From positions 1 to 32,264 of the forward strand of contig DATMYQ010000249.1 in the NCBI GenBank assembly GCA_035560935.1: a DNA stretch of 32,264 nt. The letters are read 5' to 3'. Position numbers and translations under genes: made by a program. The DNA is from DATMYQ01 sp035560935 (GTDB taxonomy: Bacteria > Bacillota > Negativicutes > Sporomusales > Sporomusaceae). The notes below the pieces were generated by a model. The model ran no database searches. It was not told the origin of the DNA and was given only the letters and a program-made list of their open reading frames with translations. This document shows positions 1 through 8,078 of the stretch, piece after piece. Each line of letters opens with the position of its first letter. Position 1 is the stretch's first letter.

Positions 1-30
1 CTAGATAATCTTAACAAGGAGTTGACAATC

Positions 31-141
31 ATGTGGTACACATACGATGTTGAAATAAACGGAAGCGATTCCTGTGAATCCAGTTGTTGTGATTGCTGCT
101 GCGATTGCTGTGAGGACAGCAGCACAGAAGACCGGGAATAA
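31..141 (+). CDS. 36-residue cysteine-rich acidic peptide, function unknown
   Basis: A short open frame begins with ATG at 31, nine bases after a good ribosome site (AAGGAG, 16-21), and is closed by TAA and then an intrinsic terminator (151-179). The product has eight cysteines within residues 15-27 in the order C, CC, CCC, CC, separated by Asp, Glu or Ser, and is strongly acidic with a WYTYD start and a Ser/Asp/Glu-rich tail. There is no signal peptide. Such density suggests metal binding or a substrate for thiol chemistry, but I do not recognise a family. An antisense frame (1-336) overlaps it but has no ribosome site. The ribosome site and terminator together make expression likely; the function is open. 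Confidence 0.6.
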   Translation: MWYTYDVEINGSDSCESSCCDCCCDCCEDSSTEDRE

Positions 142-150
142 TACCCCCTG

Positions 151-179
151 AAAAACGCCGTGAAAATCGGCGTTTTTTC
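151..179 (+). terminator. Intrinsic terminator after the Cys-rich peptide gene
   Basis: A stem of about ten base pairs (151-160 with 168-177, AACGCCG against CGGCGTT) runs into a T-tract at 172-178. It lies ten bases after the stop codon of the cysteine-rich peptide gene. Confidence 0.75.
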
Positions 180-366
180 TTTGCTGCCTCGCCGCGCTAT
201 TTATAAAATCCAGGCTTTTGACATGCGATAATAGCTTGCCGCGAAATGGGTTCCCGTTTTTTCGGTCCCGAGTTATACAGGTTAAATTGGGTATCATGAC
301 GAATATTGTTATTACTGTTTTCATTTGGTTATGCAAACAAGAATAATGTTGCAGGAGGTAGATGCG

Positions 367-1479
367 TTGAACAATGTTGATCGTCGGACTTTTTTAAAAG
401 AAATGGGAGTTGCCGGGGCTGCAGCTGTTTTGGCCGCCGGTGGAACGGCGGTTTCGGTTGCAGCAGCGGAAACAGTCACAAAATCATTGCCGGAGCAGCC
501 CATGGTGTATCAAATTATTGACGCGCACACGCATTATACGGACTGGTTTCAAAACACCGAAGGGATCGATTCCTTCATCGAGTCGCAGAATGCGGCCAAA
601 GTAAGCGGGTCCGTGCTGTTCGGCATTCCTTTGCGCAAAATGTGGACCCCCGAAAATGGTCTGGATAAAGACAGCGCCCGCAAATACGACGACTCCCGCC
701 GGGTATGGGCGGCGGAAACAGACTACATTGTCGCCGCGGCGTTTTCACGGGCCACACCGGCGCAACAAAAACGCCTGCACCCTTTTATTTGCGGTATCAA
801 TGGCAATGATATGCTGGCACTGGATCATGTGAAACGAATGATTCAACTGTATCCCGGCCTGTGGAAAGGCATTGGCGAAATCTTCTCCCACCACGATTTG
901 GTTTCCTGGACAACGTATGGCGAAATTCCCCGACCGGATGCGGAAGCCTATAATATGGTATATAAATTTGCCGCGAAATACAAAATGCCGGTAAATATTC
1001 ACAGTAACATCACCTCCAGCGCTTCCGCCTCTTCTCCTCAACCCTTGTTCGCGGGACAAATGGAAAACGCCGTGCAAAGCAATCCGGAAACAACATTCAT
1101 CTGGGCCCACGTCGGCATTTCCAACAGTCTGCATGTCGATGGTCTGCCGGAACTGGCCGCAAAATTGCTGGATCAATATTCGAATCTCAATTTTGATATT
1201 TCCTGGCTGGTCTATGATAATGAGATCGCGAAAGAAGGAACTCTGGACTCCGGCTGGCTGGCCCTGCTGGAAAAATATTCGGACCGGTTTATGATCGGCA
1301 GCGATTTTGTCGGACATTTTAAACCGGTGGAAAGCTACCGCAAGGAAATTCGCAAATACGATCTTTTATTAAATGCCTTGCCGGCAACGGCCGCGGTCCG
1401 GATTGCCCATGACAATTTCCTGCGGCTTTTGCCGGAACAGGGTGTCACGCTGCGTACTGAAGACCGCATCATGATTTGA
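367..1479 (+). CDS. Tat-exported amidohydrolase (Amidohydro_2-type TIM barrel)
   Basis: Likely a metal-dependent hydrolase or decarboxylase of the amidohydrolase-2 family acting outside the cytoplasm; the substrate is unknown. TTG at 367 is the probable start: it sits eight bases after AGGAGG (353-358), whereas upstream in-frame starts lack a site. From there the protein has 370 residues and opens with a twin-arginine signal (RRTFLK, residues 6-11) and an alanine-rich hydrophobic stretch. Metal-ligand candidates follow in family order: DAHTH (His54, His56), GIGEI (Glu171), NIHSN (His212), WAHVG (His248) and GSDF (Asp313). It is transcribed alone between two terminators. Tat export suggests that it folds with its cofactor before secretion. 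The family call is firm; the reaction is not determined. Confidence 0.85.
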   Translation: MNNVDRRTFLKEMGVAGAAAVLAAGGTAVSVAAAETVTKSLPEQPMVYQIIDAHTHYTDWFQNTEGIDSFIESQNAAKVSGSVLFGIPLRKMWTPENGLDKDSARKYDDSRRVWAAETDYIVAAAFSRATPAQQKRLHPFICGINGNDMLALDHVKRMIQLYPGLWKGIGEIFSHHDLVSWTTYGEIPRPDAEAYNMVYKFAAKYKMPVNIHSNITSSASASSPQPLFAGQMENAVQSNPETTFIWAHVGISNSLHVDGLPELAAKLLDQYSNLNFDISWLVYDNEIAKEGTLDSGWLALLEKYSDRFMIGSDFVGHFKPVESYRKEIRKYDLLLNALPATAAVRIAHDNFLRLLPEQGVTLRTEDRIMI

Positions 1480-1494
1480 AAACCTCAAACGACA

Positions 1495-1527
1495 TAAAAA
1501 AGAACGCCGAATACGGCGTTCTTTTTT
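1495..1527. terminator. Bidirectional intrinsic terminator between convergent genes
   Basis: A perfect stem (AAAAAAGAACGCCG against its complement, 1496-1509 with 1514-1527) has a four-base loop and is flanked by A and T runs. It can end transcription of the amidohydrolase on the plus strand and of the radical SAM unit on the minus strand. Confidence 0.85.
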
Positions 1528-1550
1528 AGATCATGCTCCGGACGTTCCGA

Positions 1551-1742
1551 CTATTTGAGGAACTGGACTGCAGCCCATTTTTCCAGTTCTTTGAGTTTTT
1601 CCACCGCCTCCTCCACGGTTTGCCCCAGCGGAATCATTTTCATCGTGGCCATTTGAACCAAAACATAACCATCGCCGGACAAAACAATCTGTTCACTGGT
1701 ATCGCCATCCTCCCAAATCACGCTGGAAAATCCTGCGGACAT
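1551..1742 (-). CDS. 63-residue unknown protein coupled to the radical SAM gene
   Basis: The ATG lies four bases after the radical SAM stop codon, with its GGGAGAG ribosome site inside the end of that gene, so the two are translationally coupled. The protein has a beta-rich first half (IWEDGD, QIVLSGDGYVLVQ) and a charged helix at the end (VEEAVEKLKELEKW). There is no signal peptide, no cysteine, and no double-glycine or other obvious leader cleavage site. It could be a RiPP precursor or a small accessory or recognition protein for the upstream enzyme. I do not recognise the family. It is the last gene before the terminator at 1495-1527. Confidence 0.7.
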   Translation of the reverse strand: MSAGFSSVIWEDGDTSEQIVLSGDGYVLVQMATMKMIPLGQTVEEAVEKLKELEKWAAVQFLK

Positions 1743-1746
1743 ACGA

Positions 1747-3744
1747 TCACTCTCCCTTTTTCCCTGTTTCTGCTTCTGTTTGATTTTCTTTTTTATCTAA
1801 ACGCTGCAAAGAAACAAATCCACCGGGAAACTCTCTAAGATCCGGCAGTTCCGGGCGTTGCGCCAGCACAGCCAGCGCCAGCAGGTCACCGTCAATTTCC
1901 AGCAGCAAGCGTTGTTTTTTCAATTCTTCCACCGCGTATTCCAACTCCGCTTCGTCCCACTGCCGTCCAACGGCCTGCCTCACCTGCCATGTCAGCCGGT
2001 GTCGCGGCGTGACGGTTTGGCAAACCCGATACACATCGCTGATTATTCCTTGCAATATATGCACGGTCTTCACCGCACCGGGACGCGTATCGGTGATTTC
2101 CCAGGTTTCTTCGCCTAACGGCTTCATGTTCAATACGGCTTTTGATTGGTGCCAGAACCGTTCCTTCCATGCCGTTATTCTTTCTTCCAGCTGTCGGTAC
2201 ACCGGCAATAGTTTGCCATCATGTCCGGTTTGCACCCTAACCGCATTTTCATAATAATGCGCTACCCGATCAATCAGTCCCGGTAAGGCAGGATAAATGT
2301 ACCGATAACCCTCGGCCGGATGCAGCAGCAATCCGTAGAGTTCCGCCTGATCTGCATAAACGCTGCCCCGGTCAAAAGCAACCCGGATCATATCATTGGG
2401 CGGTTGCAAATGAATCATTTGGTCAATCCAGGCCGCCATTTCCCCATACCATTCCGGTTTCTCGCCGGGAAAGCCCCACAACAGGTTCCAGGAACAATGC
2501 ATGCCCAATTCCAGCGCATTCCGCAACAGCTCCACATGCCGAATCGCCTTATTGCCCTTGTTCATCAACACCAACGGACCGTCATGGAGGCTTTCAATTC
2601 CTGGTTGGATAAAGCGCACTCCGGCTGCCACCAGCTTGCCCAACTGTTCGCGGGTACAGTTCGACTTGATTTCATAAAAGATATTATACTTTGACGGCAA
2701 AGCGGAAAAATCTTCGATGACCGTATGTAAATGCTCCATTCCCAGGATATTGTCCGTTGCCTCAAAGGATCTCCGGTGATAGTGCCTAGCCAAAACAGCA
2801 AATTCAGTGGTCACCCGTTCCCGGGACTTGGGGCGGTAACGGTACCCCTGGCCGTTCAGGCCGCAAAAGGTACAGGGTTGCTTCTCTCCCCACCAGCAGC
2901 CCCGGGACGTTTCCACCAACAGTCCGGGAATCAGATGCTTCTGCAGAAAGTTGTTTTCCAAAGCATGAAAATAGTCATCATAGTCCGGTATCGGAACACT
3001 GTCCATGTCTTCAATGACCAACCGCGGTACCCGGCCGTTGACAAAACACATACCGGCCTTCAGCACACCGTAGGGCAGATCTCCGGGATCCAGGCGCCGG
3101 CCCTGGTCCAGAATCATCCGGCAAAACAGCGCCAGACAGTGGTCCGCCTCACCGGATATAACAAAATCCAACCAGGGGATTTTTTCCACCAGGGCCAATC
3201 CCGCCTGGCCCTCGCAATTTTCGCCACCCATCACTGTCACCACCGCCGGATCAAGTGCTTTGATCCGGCGCAGCAGCGCCAAGGACGCGCAGTTTTGTTC
3301 GAATAGGGAGATACAGCCGACAATCTTCGGTTGCCGGGCTAAAATCCGAACCGCCATTTTCTCCGTAAACGCAGCCGCCGCCGCTCGTGCCTCGCGGACA
3401 ATATCCAGCAATTTGTCCAAAAACACGGGATCCACCCCGGCGGGGCGATTCCGCCGCCGGTATGCGTAATACTCTTCCTCCTCCGGCAGCGCGTACCCGC
3501 CAAAAGCCGTCCCGGCAAAAGTGAACTCCCCGCTGAAAGACTGGCGGTAGGAATGGGTAATGGCCTGATAGTTGTAAACCCCCACCCGTTCCGCAAACGC
3601 CAGATTGCCATATTCCACTGCCGTCCGGATGCCCGCCTGCGTCAGCGAACTTTTCAACAATCCCAGCGCCAGAGAAGGATGGGGGAGAGCGGCAAAAGGC
3701 ATATTGACCAGACAAACGTCTACGGTTTCTCTCGCTGCCATCAA
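1747..3744 (-). CDS. B12-binding radical SAM protein, RiPP-maturation C-methyltransferase type
   Basis: The N-terminal part (about 5-215) resembles a cobalamin-binding Rossmann domain, with the strand-turn segment IVGCISLFEQNC and then VTVMGGENCEG. The radical SAM core begins at RGCWWGEKQPCTFCGLNG, giving a CX7CX2C cluster motif (Cys283, Cys291, Cys294) instead of the usual CX3CX2C. This CWWG...CTFCG signature is what I know from the RiPP maturation radical SAM C-methyltransferase family (TIGR03975 type). A C-terminal region of about 100 residues follows. At about 665 residues it has the expected size. The start is TTG at 3744, ten bases from AAGGAG (3755-3760); ATG at 3741 is the alternative. 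It follows the serine hydrolase by 50 bases and precedes the 63-residue gene. The peptide substrate is not identified; alkylation of a peptide carbon is inferred from the family. Confidence 0.85.
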   Translation of the reverse strand: MMAARETVDVCLVNMPFAALPHPSLALGLLKSSLTQAGIRTAVEYGNLAFAERVGVYNYQAITHSYRQSFSGEFTFAGTAFGGYALPEEEEYYAYRRRNRPAGVDPVFLDKLLDIVREARAAAAAFTEKMAVRILARQPKIVGCISLFEQNCASLALLRRIKALDPAVVTVMGGENCEGQAGLALVEKIPWLDFVISGEADHCLALFCRMILDQGRRLDPGDLPYGVLKAGMCFVNGRVPRLVIEDMDSVPIPDYDDYFHALENNFLQKHLIPGLLVETSRGCWWGEKQPCTFCGLNGQGYRYRPKSRERVTTEFAVLARHYHRRSFEATDNILGMEHLHTVIEDFSALPSKYNIFYEIKSNCTREQLGKLVAAGVRFIQPGIESLHDGPLVLMNKGNKAIRHVELLRNALELGMHCSWNLLWGFPGEKPEWYGEMAAWIDQMIHLQPPNDMIRVAFDRGSVYADQAELYGLLLHPAEGYRYIYPALPGLIDRVAHYYENAVRVQTGHDGKLLPVYRQLEERITAWKERFWHQSKAVLNMKPLGEETWEITDTRPGAVKTVHILQGIISDVYRVCQTVTPRHRLTWQVRQAVGRQWDEAELEYAVEELKKQRLLLEIDGDLLALAVLAQRPELPDLREFPGGFVSLQRLDKKENQTEAETGKKGE

Positions 3745-3794
3745 TGCTTTTCCGCTCCTTTCCCGCTACCCTGCGCCCATTGTTTTAAGGATGT

Positions 3795-5807
3795 TTACGG
3801 ATACGCAGCCTTCACTTCCACGACGATCCCGGGACTGCCGGCCACTTCGATAAAACTTCCGGCCGGCACGTAGACCTCGCCCTTGTCGCTCACGCTGTCG
3901 TAGAGAACCGCACCGGTGCTGCCGAAGACGATCAGCCGGCTCCGGTCCGGAAGCCGGAAGCTCAAAATGGCGTTTTCCGCCAATCGTAACCATTCGTTAT
4001 AGCCTTCCTGGGCGATACGAATTTCGGCGGTTGCACCGCTCAGAACCCGGGCTGATTCCGCCGGCATATACAGCATGCCCGACAACCAAACCCAGGTATC
4101 GTCACTTTTTTCAACCAGCGCTAATTCCGTCAAGTCCCGCATCGTATGAATGGCCGGACCGGCGCTGATCGGCGTCTCCACCCGTTTTGGGCCGGCAAAA
4201 TCGATATAACCCGGCAGGGATTCGATCAAACCGGAAGTGACAACATAAGCGCCGGAAATTCCGTTTCCCTCGCTGGCCTGCGCATTTCGCCACAGCCATT
4301 GTTTGTCTCGCACCGCCACGCGCAGCGTTTGCGGCCGGACAACCGGTTCAAGTTTTTCGCAAGCTACGTTGTCCCCGAAGAGACCGGACCGGCTTACCCA
4401 GACCTGCCTCCCGTCCACCGTCGCAAAATAATGAAGACCTTCCGCCGAGTGGAAATAACCGTTGTTGTAAATCGCCGAACTCAGCAGCGTTTCCGTGCCG
4501 TTTTCCACTTTGAACAGTTTGACATTTTTCCCCGGCAGATCCACTTTGATCCGGACCAGGCTGCCACCGCTGGAGTATTCACCGGCATAGGCCGCCAGTT
4601 CTGCCGGGATCGGCTCCGCGGCCAACGGCGGTTCCACCGCTTTTTCTTCTTTCTTTATATAACCTTTTTCCAGCAAATAAGCTGCCAGGACTGACTCGGC
4701 GATACCCGTGGCCGGCCCCCGTTCACCGGTAAACATCACGGCCACGGAAATCCGTTTATCCGGTACGGTATACAGCATGGAGCTATAATTGGAAGTGCCG
4801 CCGCTTTTCCCATACACGCGGATGCCCGGGTCGCCAAAAGGAACCGCCGCCACATCCCAGCCCAGTCCGAACTGAATCCCCGGCTCACGCAGCTTGACGG
4901 CAAACTCCGACAGCTGCGGTTTCAGCATTTCCGCCCAAGACTGCGAAGAAAGGATGTGCCGGCCGCCGGCGGCAAAGGAATCGGCAAATTTGCACAGGTC
5001 TTCCGCCGTGCCGGACAAACCGCCGGCGCCGAGAAAGGCAAGGGCTTCCGGTGGCTCTTCCCGACCGGTGACATCATAAAAATGGGCGATGGCCGCATTG
5101 TCTTTCTCCCGGCGCTGCCCGACGGAAGGGCCGGACTGATACAGCGCCAGCGGCTGCAAAATCCGCTCGGACACAAAGTCGAGATAACTTTTGCCGCTGA
5201 CCCGGGCCACGACCATCTCGGCCAAAGTAAACCCATCGTTGCAGTAGGGCGCCATCTCGCCCGGCCGGTGCTTAAGCTGAGACTGCGCCAGCGTTTCCAG
5301 TACATAGCCCGGATAGCGGTTGCTGACTTCATAGCCGGCTCCGAAGGGAACAACCGTGCCGGGCAGGCCGGAGGCATGATTCAACAGCATCCGCACGGTA
5401 ATGTCCCGGTAGCGTTCATCCGCCATGGTAAATTCCGGCAGGTAAGCGCTCACCGGTTTATCCAGTTTGAGCTTGCCGTCATCAACCAACAGCATGATTG
5501 CGGTAGCGCAGTGCATTTTGCTGATCGAACCAATATTAAACAGCGTGTCTTTTTTGACGGGAATACTGCGCGCCCGATCGGCCATACCGAACCCTTCGGC
5601 ATATACGAGAACGCCGTTGTCCATGATGGCGGCGGTGGCACTGCCGGCCTGACCGGATGCAATGGCCTGCCATATCTGGGTACGGGCCGTGAACAGGGTC
5701 TGATCAAGGGAAGTTTTTGCCGCGGCACTGCCGACGGAAAGAGCAAACAACGCCAGAACCGTCAACACCAATCCACTGCAAAGTATCCGGACTTTACTCA
5801 TATGCAT
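3795..5807 (-). CDS. Secreted serine hydrolase, class C beta-lactamase / D-peptidase family
   Basis: An exported protein of 670 residues. It has a signal peptide (basic start, hydrophobic core, cleavage near VGSAAA-K at about residue 30) and then a beta-lactamase-related domain with all three active-site motifs: SISK (Ser94 to Lys97), YCN (188-190) and KSG (334-336). Substrates in this family include beta-lactams, D-amino-acid peptides, peptidoglycan and esters; none can be assigned here. A long C-terminal part (about 400-670) looks all-beta and may bind a ligand or the wall. ATG 5807 is seven bases from GAGG; ATG 5801 is equally possible. It is the first gene of a unit with the radical SAM gene 50 bases downstream, which hints at a role in processing or tolerating the modified peptide (inference). 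Confidence 0.85.
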   Translation of the reverse strand: MHMSKVRILCSGLVLTVLALFALSVGSAAAKTSLDQTLFTARTQIWQAIASGQAGSATAAIMDNGVLVYAEGFGMADRARSIPVKKDTLFNIGSISKMHCATAIMLLVDDGKLKLDKPVSAYLPEFTMADERYRDITVRMLLNHASGLPGTVVPFGAGYEVSNRYPGYVLETLAQSQLKHRPGEMAPYCNDGFTLAEMVVARVSGKSYLDFVSERILQPLALYQSGPSVGQRREKDNAAIAHFYDVTGREEPPEALAFLGAGGLSGTAEDLCKFADSFAAGGRHILSSQSWAEMLKPQLSEFAVKLREPGIQFGLGWDVAAVPFGDPGIRVYGKSGGTSNYSSMLYTVPDKRISVAVMFTGERGPATGIAESVLAAYLLEKGYIKKEEKAVEPPLAAEPIPAELAAYAGEYSSGGSLVRIKVDLPGKNVKLFKVENGTETLLSSAIYNNGYFHSAEGLHYFATVDGRQVWVSRSGLFGDNVACEKLEPVVRPQTLRVAVRDKQWLWRNAQASEGNGISGAYVVTSGLIESLPGYIDFAGPKRVETPISAGPAIHTMRDLTELALVEKSDDTWVWLSGMLYMPAESARVLSGATAEIRIAQEGYNEWLRLAENAILSFRLPDRSRLIVFGSTGAVLYDSVSDKGEVYVPAGSFIEVAGSPGIVVEVKAAYP

Positions 5808-5935
5808 AGCCCCCCCTCTTTTTGTGCCAAGAATCGAAATCTTCTGTACTCTTCTGCGTCGCTGCACACTTTTCCTGCGCGTCCGTCACCAATTTTTCCC
5901 ATCCGAATGCACCAGAAAATCTGTTTTAAAAAACT

Positions 5936-5986
5936 AAAGGGACGGAACCGAGTCGCAGCCTTTCCTGCCCTTCTGTCCCGTCCCTA
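5936..5986 (-). terminator. Candidate terminator after the DUF1638 gene
   Basis: An eight-base arm (AGGGACGG, 5938-5945) pairs with CCGTCCCT (5978-5985) across a 32-base loop, and on the minus strand it runs into a T-rich tract. It lies between the DUF1638 gene and the serine hydrolase gene. The loop is long, so the call is tentative. Confidence 0.4.
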
Positions 5987-6004
5987 AATTTTATAGGGTT
6001 TTCT

Positions 6005-6628
6005 TTATGTCCCGGTTTTCCGCAAGGACTCCCCGTTTTCCAAGGCTTCCTGCACCGCTTCAACCATACTGTTTTTAAACACTGTCAAATCTCCCGTTTC
6101 GATTTCAATCGGGATCTGCGTATGTTCAAAAAACTCCAGGATATCTTCATCCGTGTACTCGCAAATGCTGGTATCCACCAGCACGATATGATCATAAAAG
6201 GCGAACGCCTGTCGCATCGCCACTTCATCCACACCCCAGCCCGGATCAAAAAACTCCCGCCATTTCGCTAACCAGCTGGGCGTCATGTAAAAGGTTTTAG
6301 GATCGCGCGTCTGGCCATCCGGCAACAGTTCTCCCAAAAAAATATCCCAGCAGCTGGAACCCCGCAAACGAACCAAATCATAGCCGCGCAAAAACTTTTC
6401 AAACAGCGGATGACATTTTTCTCCAAACATAAAGATCACTTTATCTGCCTGCACCGCATCCAGCGCCCGTATAACCTCGTCCTGCAATTTCTTCATATCC
6501 ACATGCACCCGCAGCGGCAGATACACGGTGGCGAACTCGCAGGCAAAGCGTTTTTCCTGCTTGAATTCCGCGATCACCTTTTCCAGTTCCAGTTGAAAAA
6601 TCCCACAGCCGAGAAAACAAATTTTCAC
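6005..6628 (-). CDS. DUF1638 domain protein
   Basis: A cytoplasmic protein of 207 residues that matches the DUF1638 pattern as I know it: a first strand ending CGIFQLELE, then YLPLRVHVDMKKL, a conserved Cys in MFGEKCHP, a Ser/Cys segment GSSCWDIF, and TFYMTPSWLAKWREF. Archaeal relatives are often found near corrinoid methyltransferase genes, but no function is established. GTG at 6628 is the probable start because AGGAGG (6640-6645) lies eleven bases upstream. The longer frame to 6736 has no such site and runs into the promoter. It is probably a separate transcript from the serine hydrolase unit, given the candidate terminator between them. Confidence 0.75.
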   Translation of the reverse strand: MKICFLGCGIFQLELEKVIAEFKQEKRFACEFATVYLPLRVHVDMKKLQDEVIRALDAVQADKVIFMFGEKCHPLFEKFLRGYDLVRLRGSSCWDIFLGELLPDGQTRDPKTFYMTPSWLAKWREFFDPGWGVDEVAMRQAFAFYDHIVLVDTSICEYTDEDILEFFEHTQIPIEIETGDLTVFKNSMVEAVQEALENGESLRKTGT

Positions 6629-6933
6629 GTAACCTGAACCCTCCTGCTCATTGGCGTCTGACGACAGTAACGCGCCTCCCAACAAACCTGTTTTACGGTA
6701 TGCCGCTTTGGAGCTAGCGATCGAACATAATTTCAATAATTATAACACATATCACCAACATGCAAGTATGTTTATTCCCCTTCGCATACTGGTTTATAGT
6801 GTATTTTAATTTAATGATGAAAATTTGATTCCAAAAATGAGCCATCGGAAACAGCATCAGCAAATTCCCAACACAGATGCCAGAGCATGTCATTAATCTG
6901 CCCTCAAAGGCTTCGATCATAGGTTTTTGCTAG
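6629..6933. other. Gene-free AT-rich stretch with a candidate DUF1638 promoter
   Basis: No coding frame here is convincing. On the minus strand a perfect minus-10 box TATAAT (6739-6744) lies 15 bases from TTGCAT (6760-6765), a plausible sigma-A promoter for the DUF1638 gene, leaving a leader of about 100 bases. The hexamer GCTAGC occurs here at about 6714 and again at 6930. The remaining bases show nothing I can name. Confidence 0.4.
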
Positions 6934-7170
6934 CTACGTCACTAAACCTTCGGCGAGAAAAGTCTCTGTAATAGCCATTGCCGGAATGTCTGCAAATCCT
7001 TTGAGACCTTCTGCTTTCAATCCGTACAAGACCAAACCAGCGCGGGTTTTGTCATTCATGATAAGCACTCTTTTGTGCTGGTCAAATATAAACGAACTGG
7101 CATGCCAGAAATACCGGTAATTAATTGATACAGGGTAATACGACGGCAGTTTAATTTTCGTCGCATTTGG
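6934..7170 (-). pseudogene. 78-codon open frame without a start, probable gene remnant
   Basis: On the minus strand a frame stays open from just after TAG (7171-7173) to TAG at 6934-6936. It has protein-like composition (KIKLPSYYPVS, FIFDQHKRVLIMN, GLKAEGLKGFADIPAM), but the first ATG is at residue 39 and no ribosome site precedes any start. The neighbouring frame upstream (7190-7320) also reads like decayed coding sequence (GYRGWFVPILLRVRIKGLD) and ends in a stop. I do not recognise the parent gene. It is best read as the C-terminal remnant of a displaced or mobile gene in an AT-rich patch. Confidence 0.35.
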
Positions 7171-7349
7171 CTATTTGAGTGTGCAAATGAAACGCATTCA
7201 TCGTTACCTCAAAAACCATGTTTTGCTGTCCAGTCCTTTAATCCTAACGCGAAGAAGTATGGGGACAAACCACCCCCGGTATCCTTCCGCACACACAGAT
7301 TATCCGTAATATTGTTGTCACTAACCCTTTCCTTTGGCACCTACTAATT

Positions 7350-8078
7350 TTATATATGTGTTATGGAGAAGCTGTAATATGCGGATGAATACTTTATTTT
7401 TTCAGCTTCAGTAAAAAGACGATATGTCGTACCTGCAGCCAGGGTTGCAGTAATACTTGGAGCTGCTCCAGAAGAGAAACCCAACAAGGAATTTCCATCT
7501 TTATCAAACAAACACTCCGTATAAACTTCACCGTAAATATTCAAATCACTTGAAAAAGCAAATGTATAATTACCTGATTCTGTTGGTGTAAAGTTATAGA
7601 GATCTACATCCGCCAAACTCGAAAAGCTTGCAGAATAGCCTGAAACTTTAGAGTTTAGACTTGTAGTGTCACCAACTTCTGCTTTTAAATCATTATAATC
7701 CTGCGCAGCATTTACATACAACGCATAATCGCCTGTCGATGATGTTTGATTTAAAACCCCCAAATAATAAGTACTCCCAGCCGTAACGTCTGCCAACAAT
7801 CCGAAATTACCCAAAAAACCGCCGTTGTCATCAATAACCTTACTCGAGCTACTTGCAACGCTCACTAAATTTCCTGCTGAGTCGAATAACGCCGCCGCGG
7901 TATTCATCCCGGAAATACATTGAATGGATAACGTTGTACTATAGGATGTAGGTGTAATTTTAAAAAAATCAATATCACCCGCTTTTTCAAACTGACTATA
8001 ATACCTCCCTGTCATATCGTCGGTGTTCCCATTGAGTTCCTTTACAACGTCTCCGCCCCAAATTTCATCAGTCCACAT
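7350..8078 (-). CDS. Two-domain PPC-like beta-sandwich protein
   Basis: The 242-residue product consists of two related beta-sandwich units (about 25-124 and 145-240). Each opens with a short Asp-Φ-Asp motif, GDIDFFKITP and ADVDLYNFTP, and each contains an aliphatic strand, a FD..GN turn and a TAG(S/T)TY strand. This is the pattern of bacterial pre-peptidase C-terminal (PPC) domains, normally found on secreted enzymes, yet no catalytic domain and no signal peptide are visible. The start ATG 8078 lies nine bases from AAGGAG (8088-8093); an earlier ATG would abut that site. Codon use is AT-rich compared with the neighbours, which suggests transfer. Its role is unknown; it may be an adhesin-like or surface-display module exported by a nonclassical route. 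Confidence 0.7.
   Translation of the reverse strand: MWTDEIWGGDVVKELNGNTDDMTGRYYSQFEKAGDIDFFKITPTSYSTTLSIQCISGMNTAAALFDSAGNLVSVASSSSKVIDDNGGFLGNFGLLADVTAGSTYYLGVLNQTSSTGDYALYVNAAQDYNDLKAEVGDTTSLNSKVSGYSASFSSLADVDLYNFTPTESGNYTFAFSSDLNIYGEVYTECLFDKDGNSLLGFSSGAAPSITATLAAGTTYRLFTEAEKIKYSSAYYSFSITHI

Noticed and set aside
1..336. A 111-codon minus-strand frame running off the left edge
   Set aside because: It is antisense to the cysteine-rich peptide gene and its terminator, lacks a ribosome site, and its alanine/threonine run is the shadow of the Cys/Asp codons.
4956..5987. A 343-codon plus-strand frame
   Set aside because: It lies wholly opposite the serine hydrolase gene, whose active-site motifs and signal peptide prove the minus strand. 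The plus frame has no recognisable motif.
6707..6726. Possible attachment-site copy of the tRNA-Thr 3' end
   Set aside because: Only about seven contiguous bases (TTGGAGC) match the tRNA end, too few to claim an att repeat.
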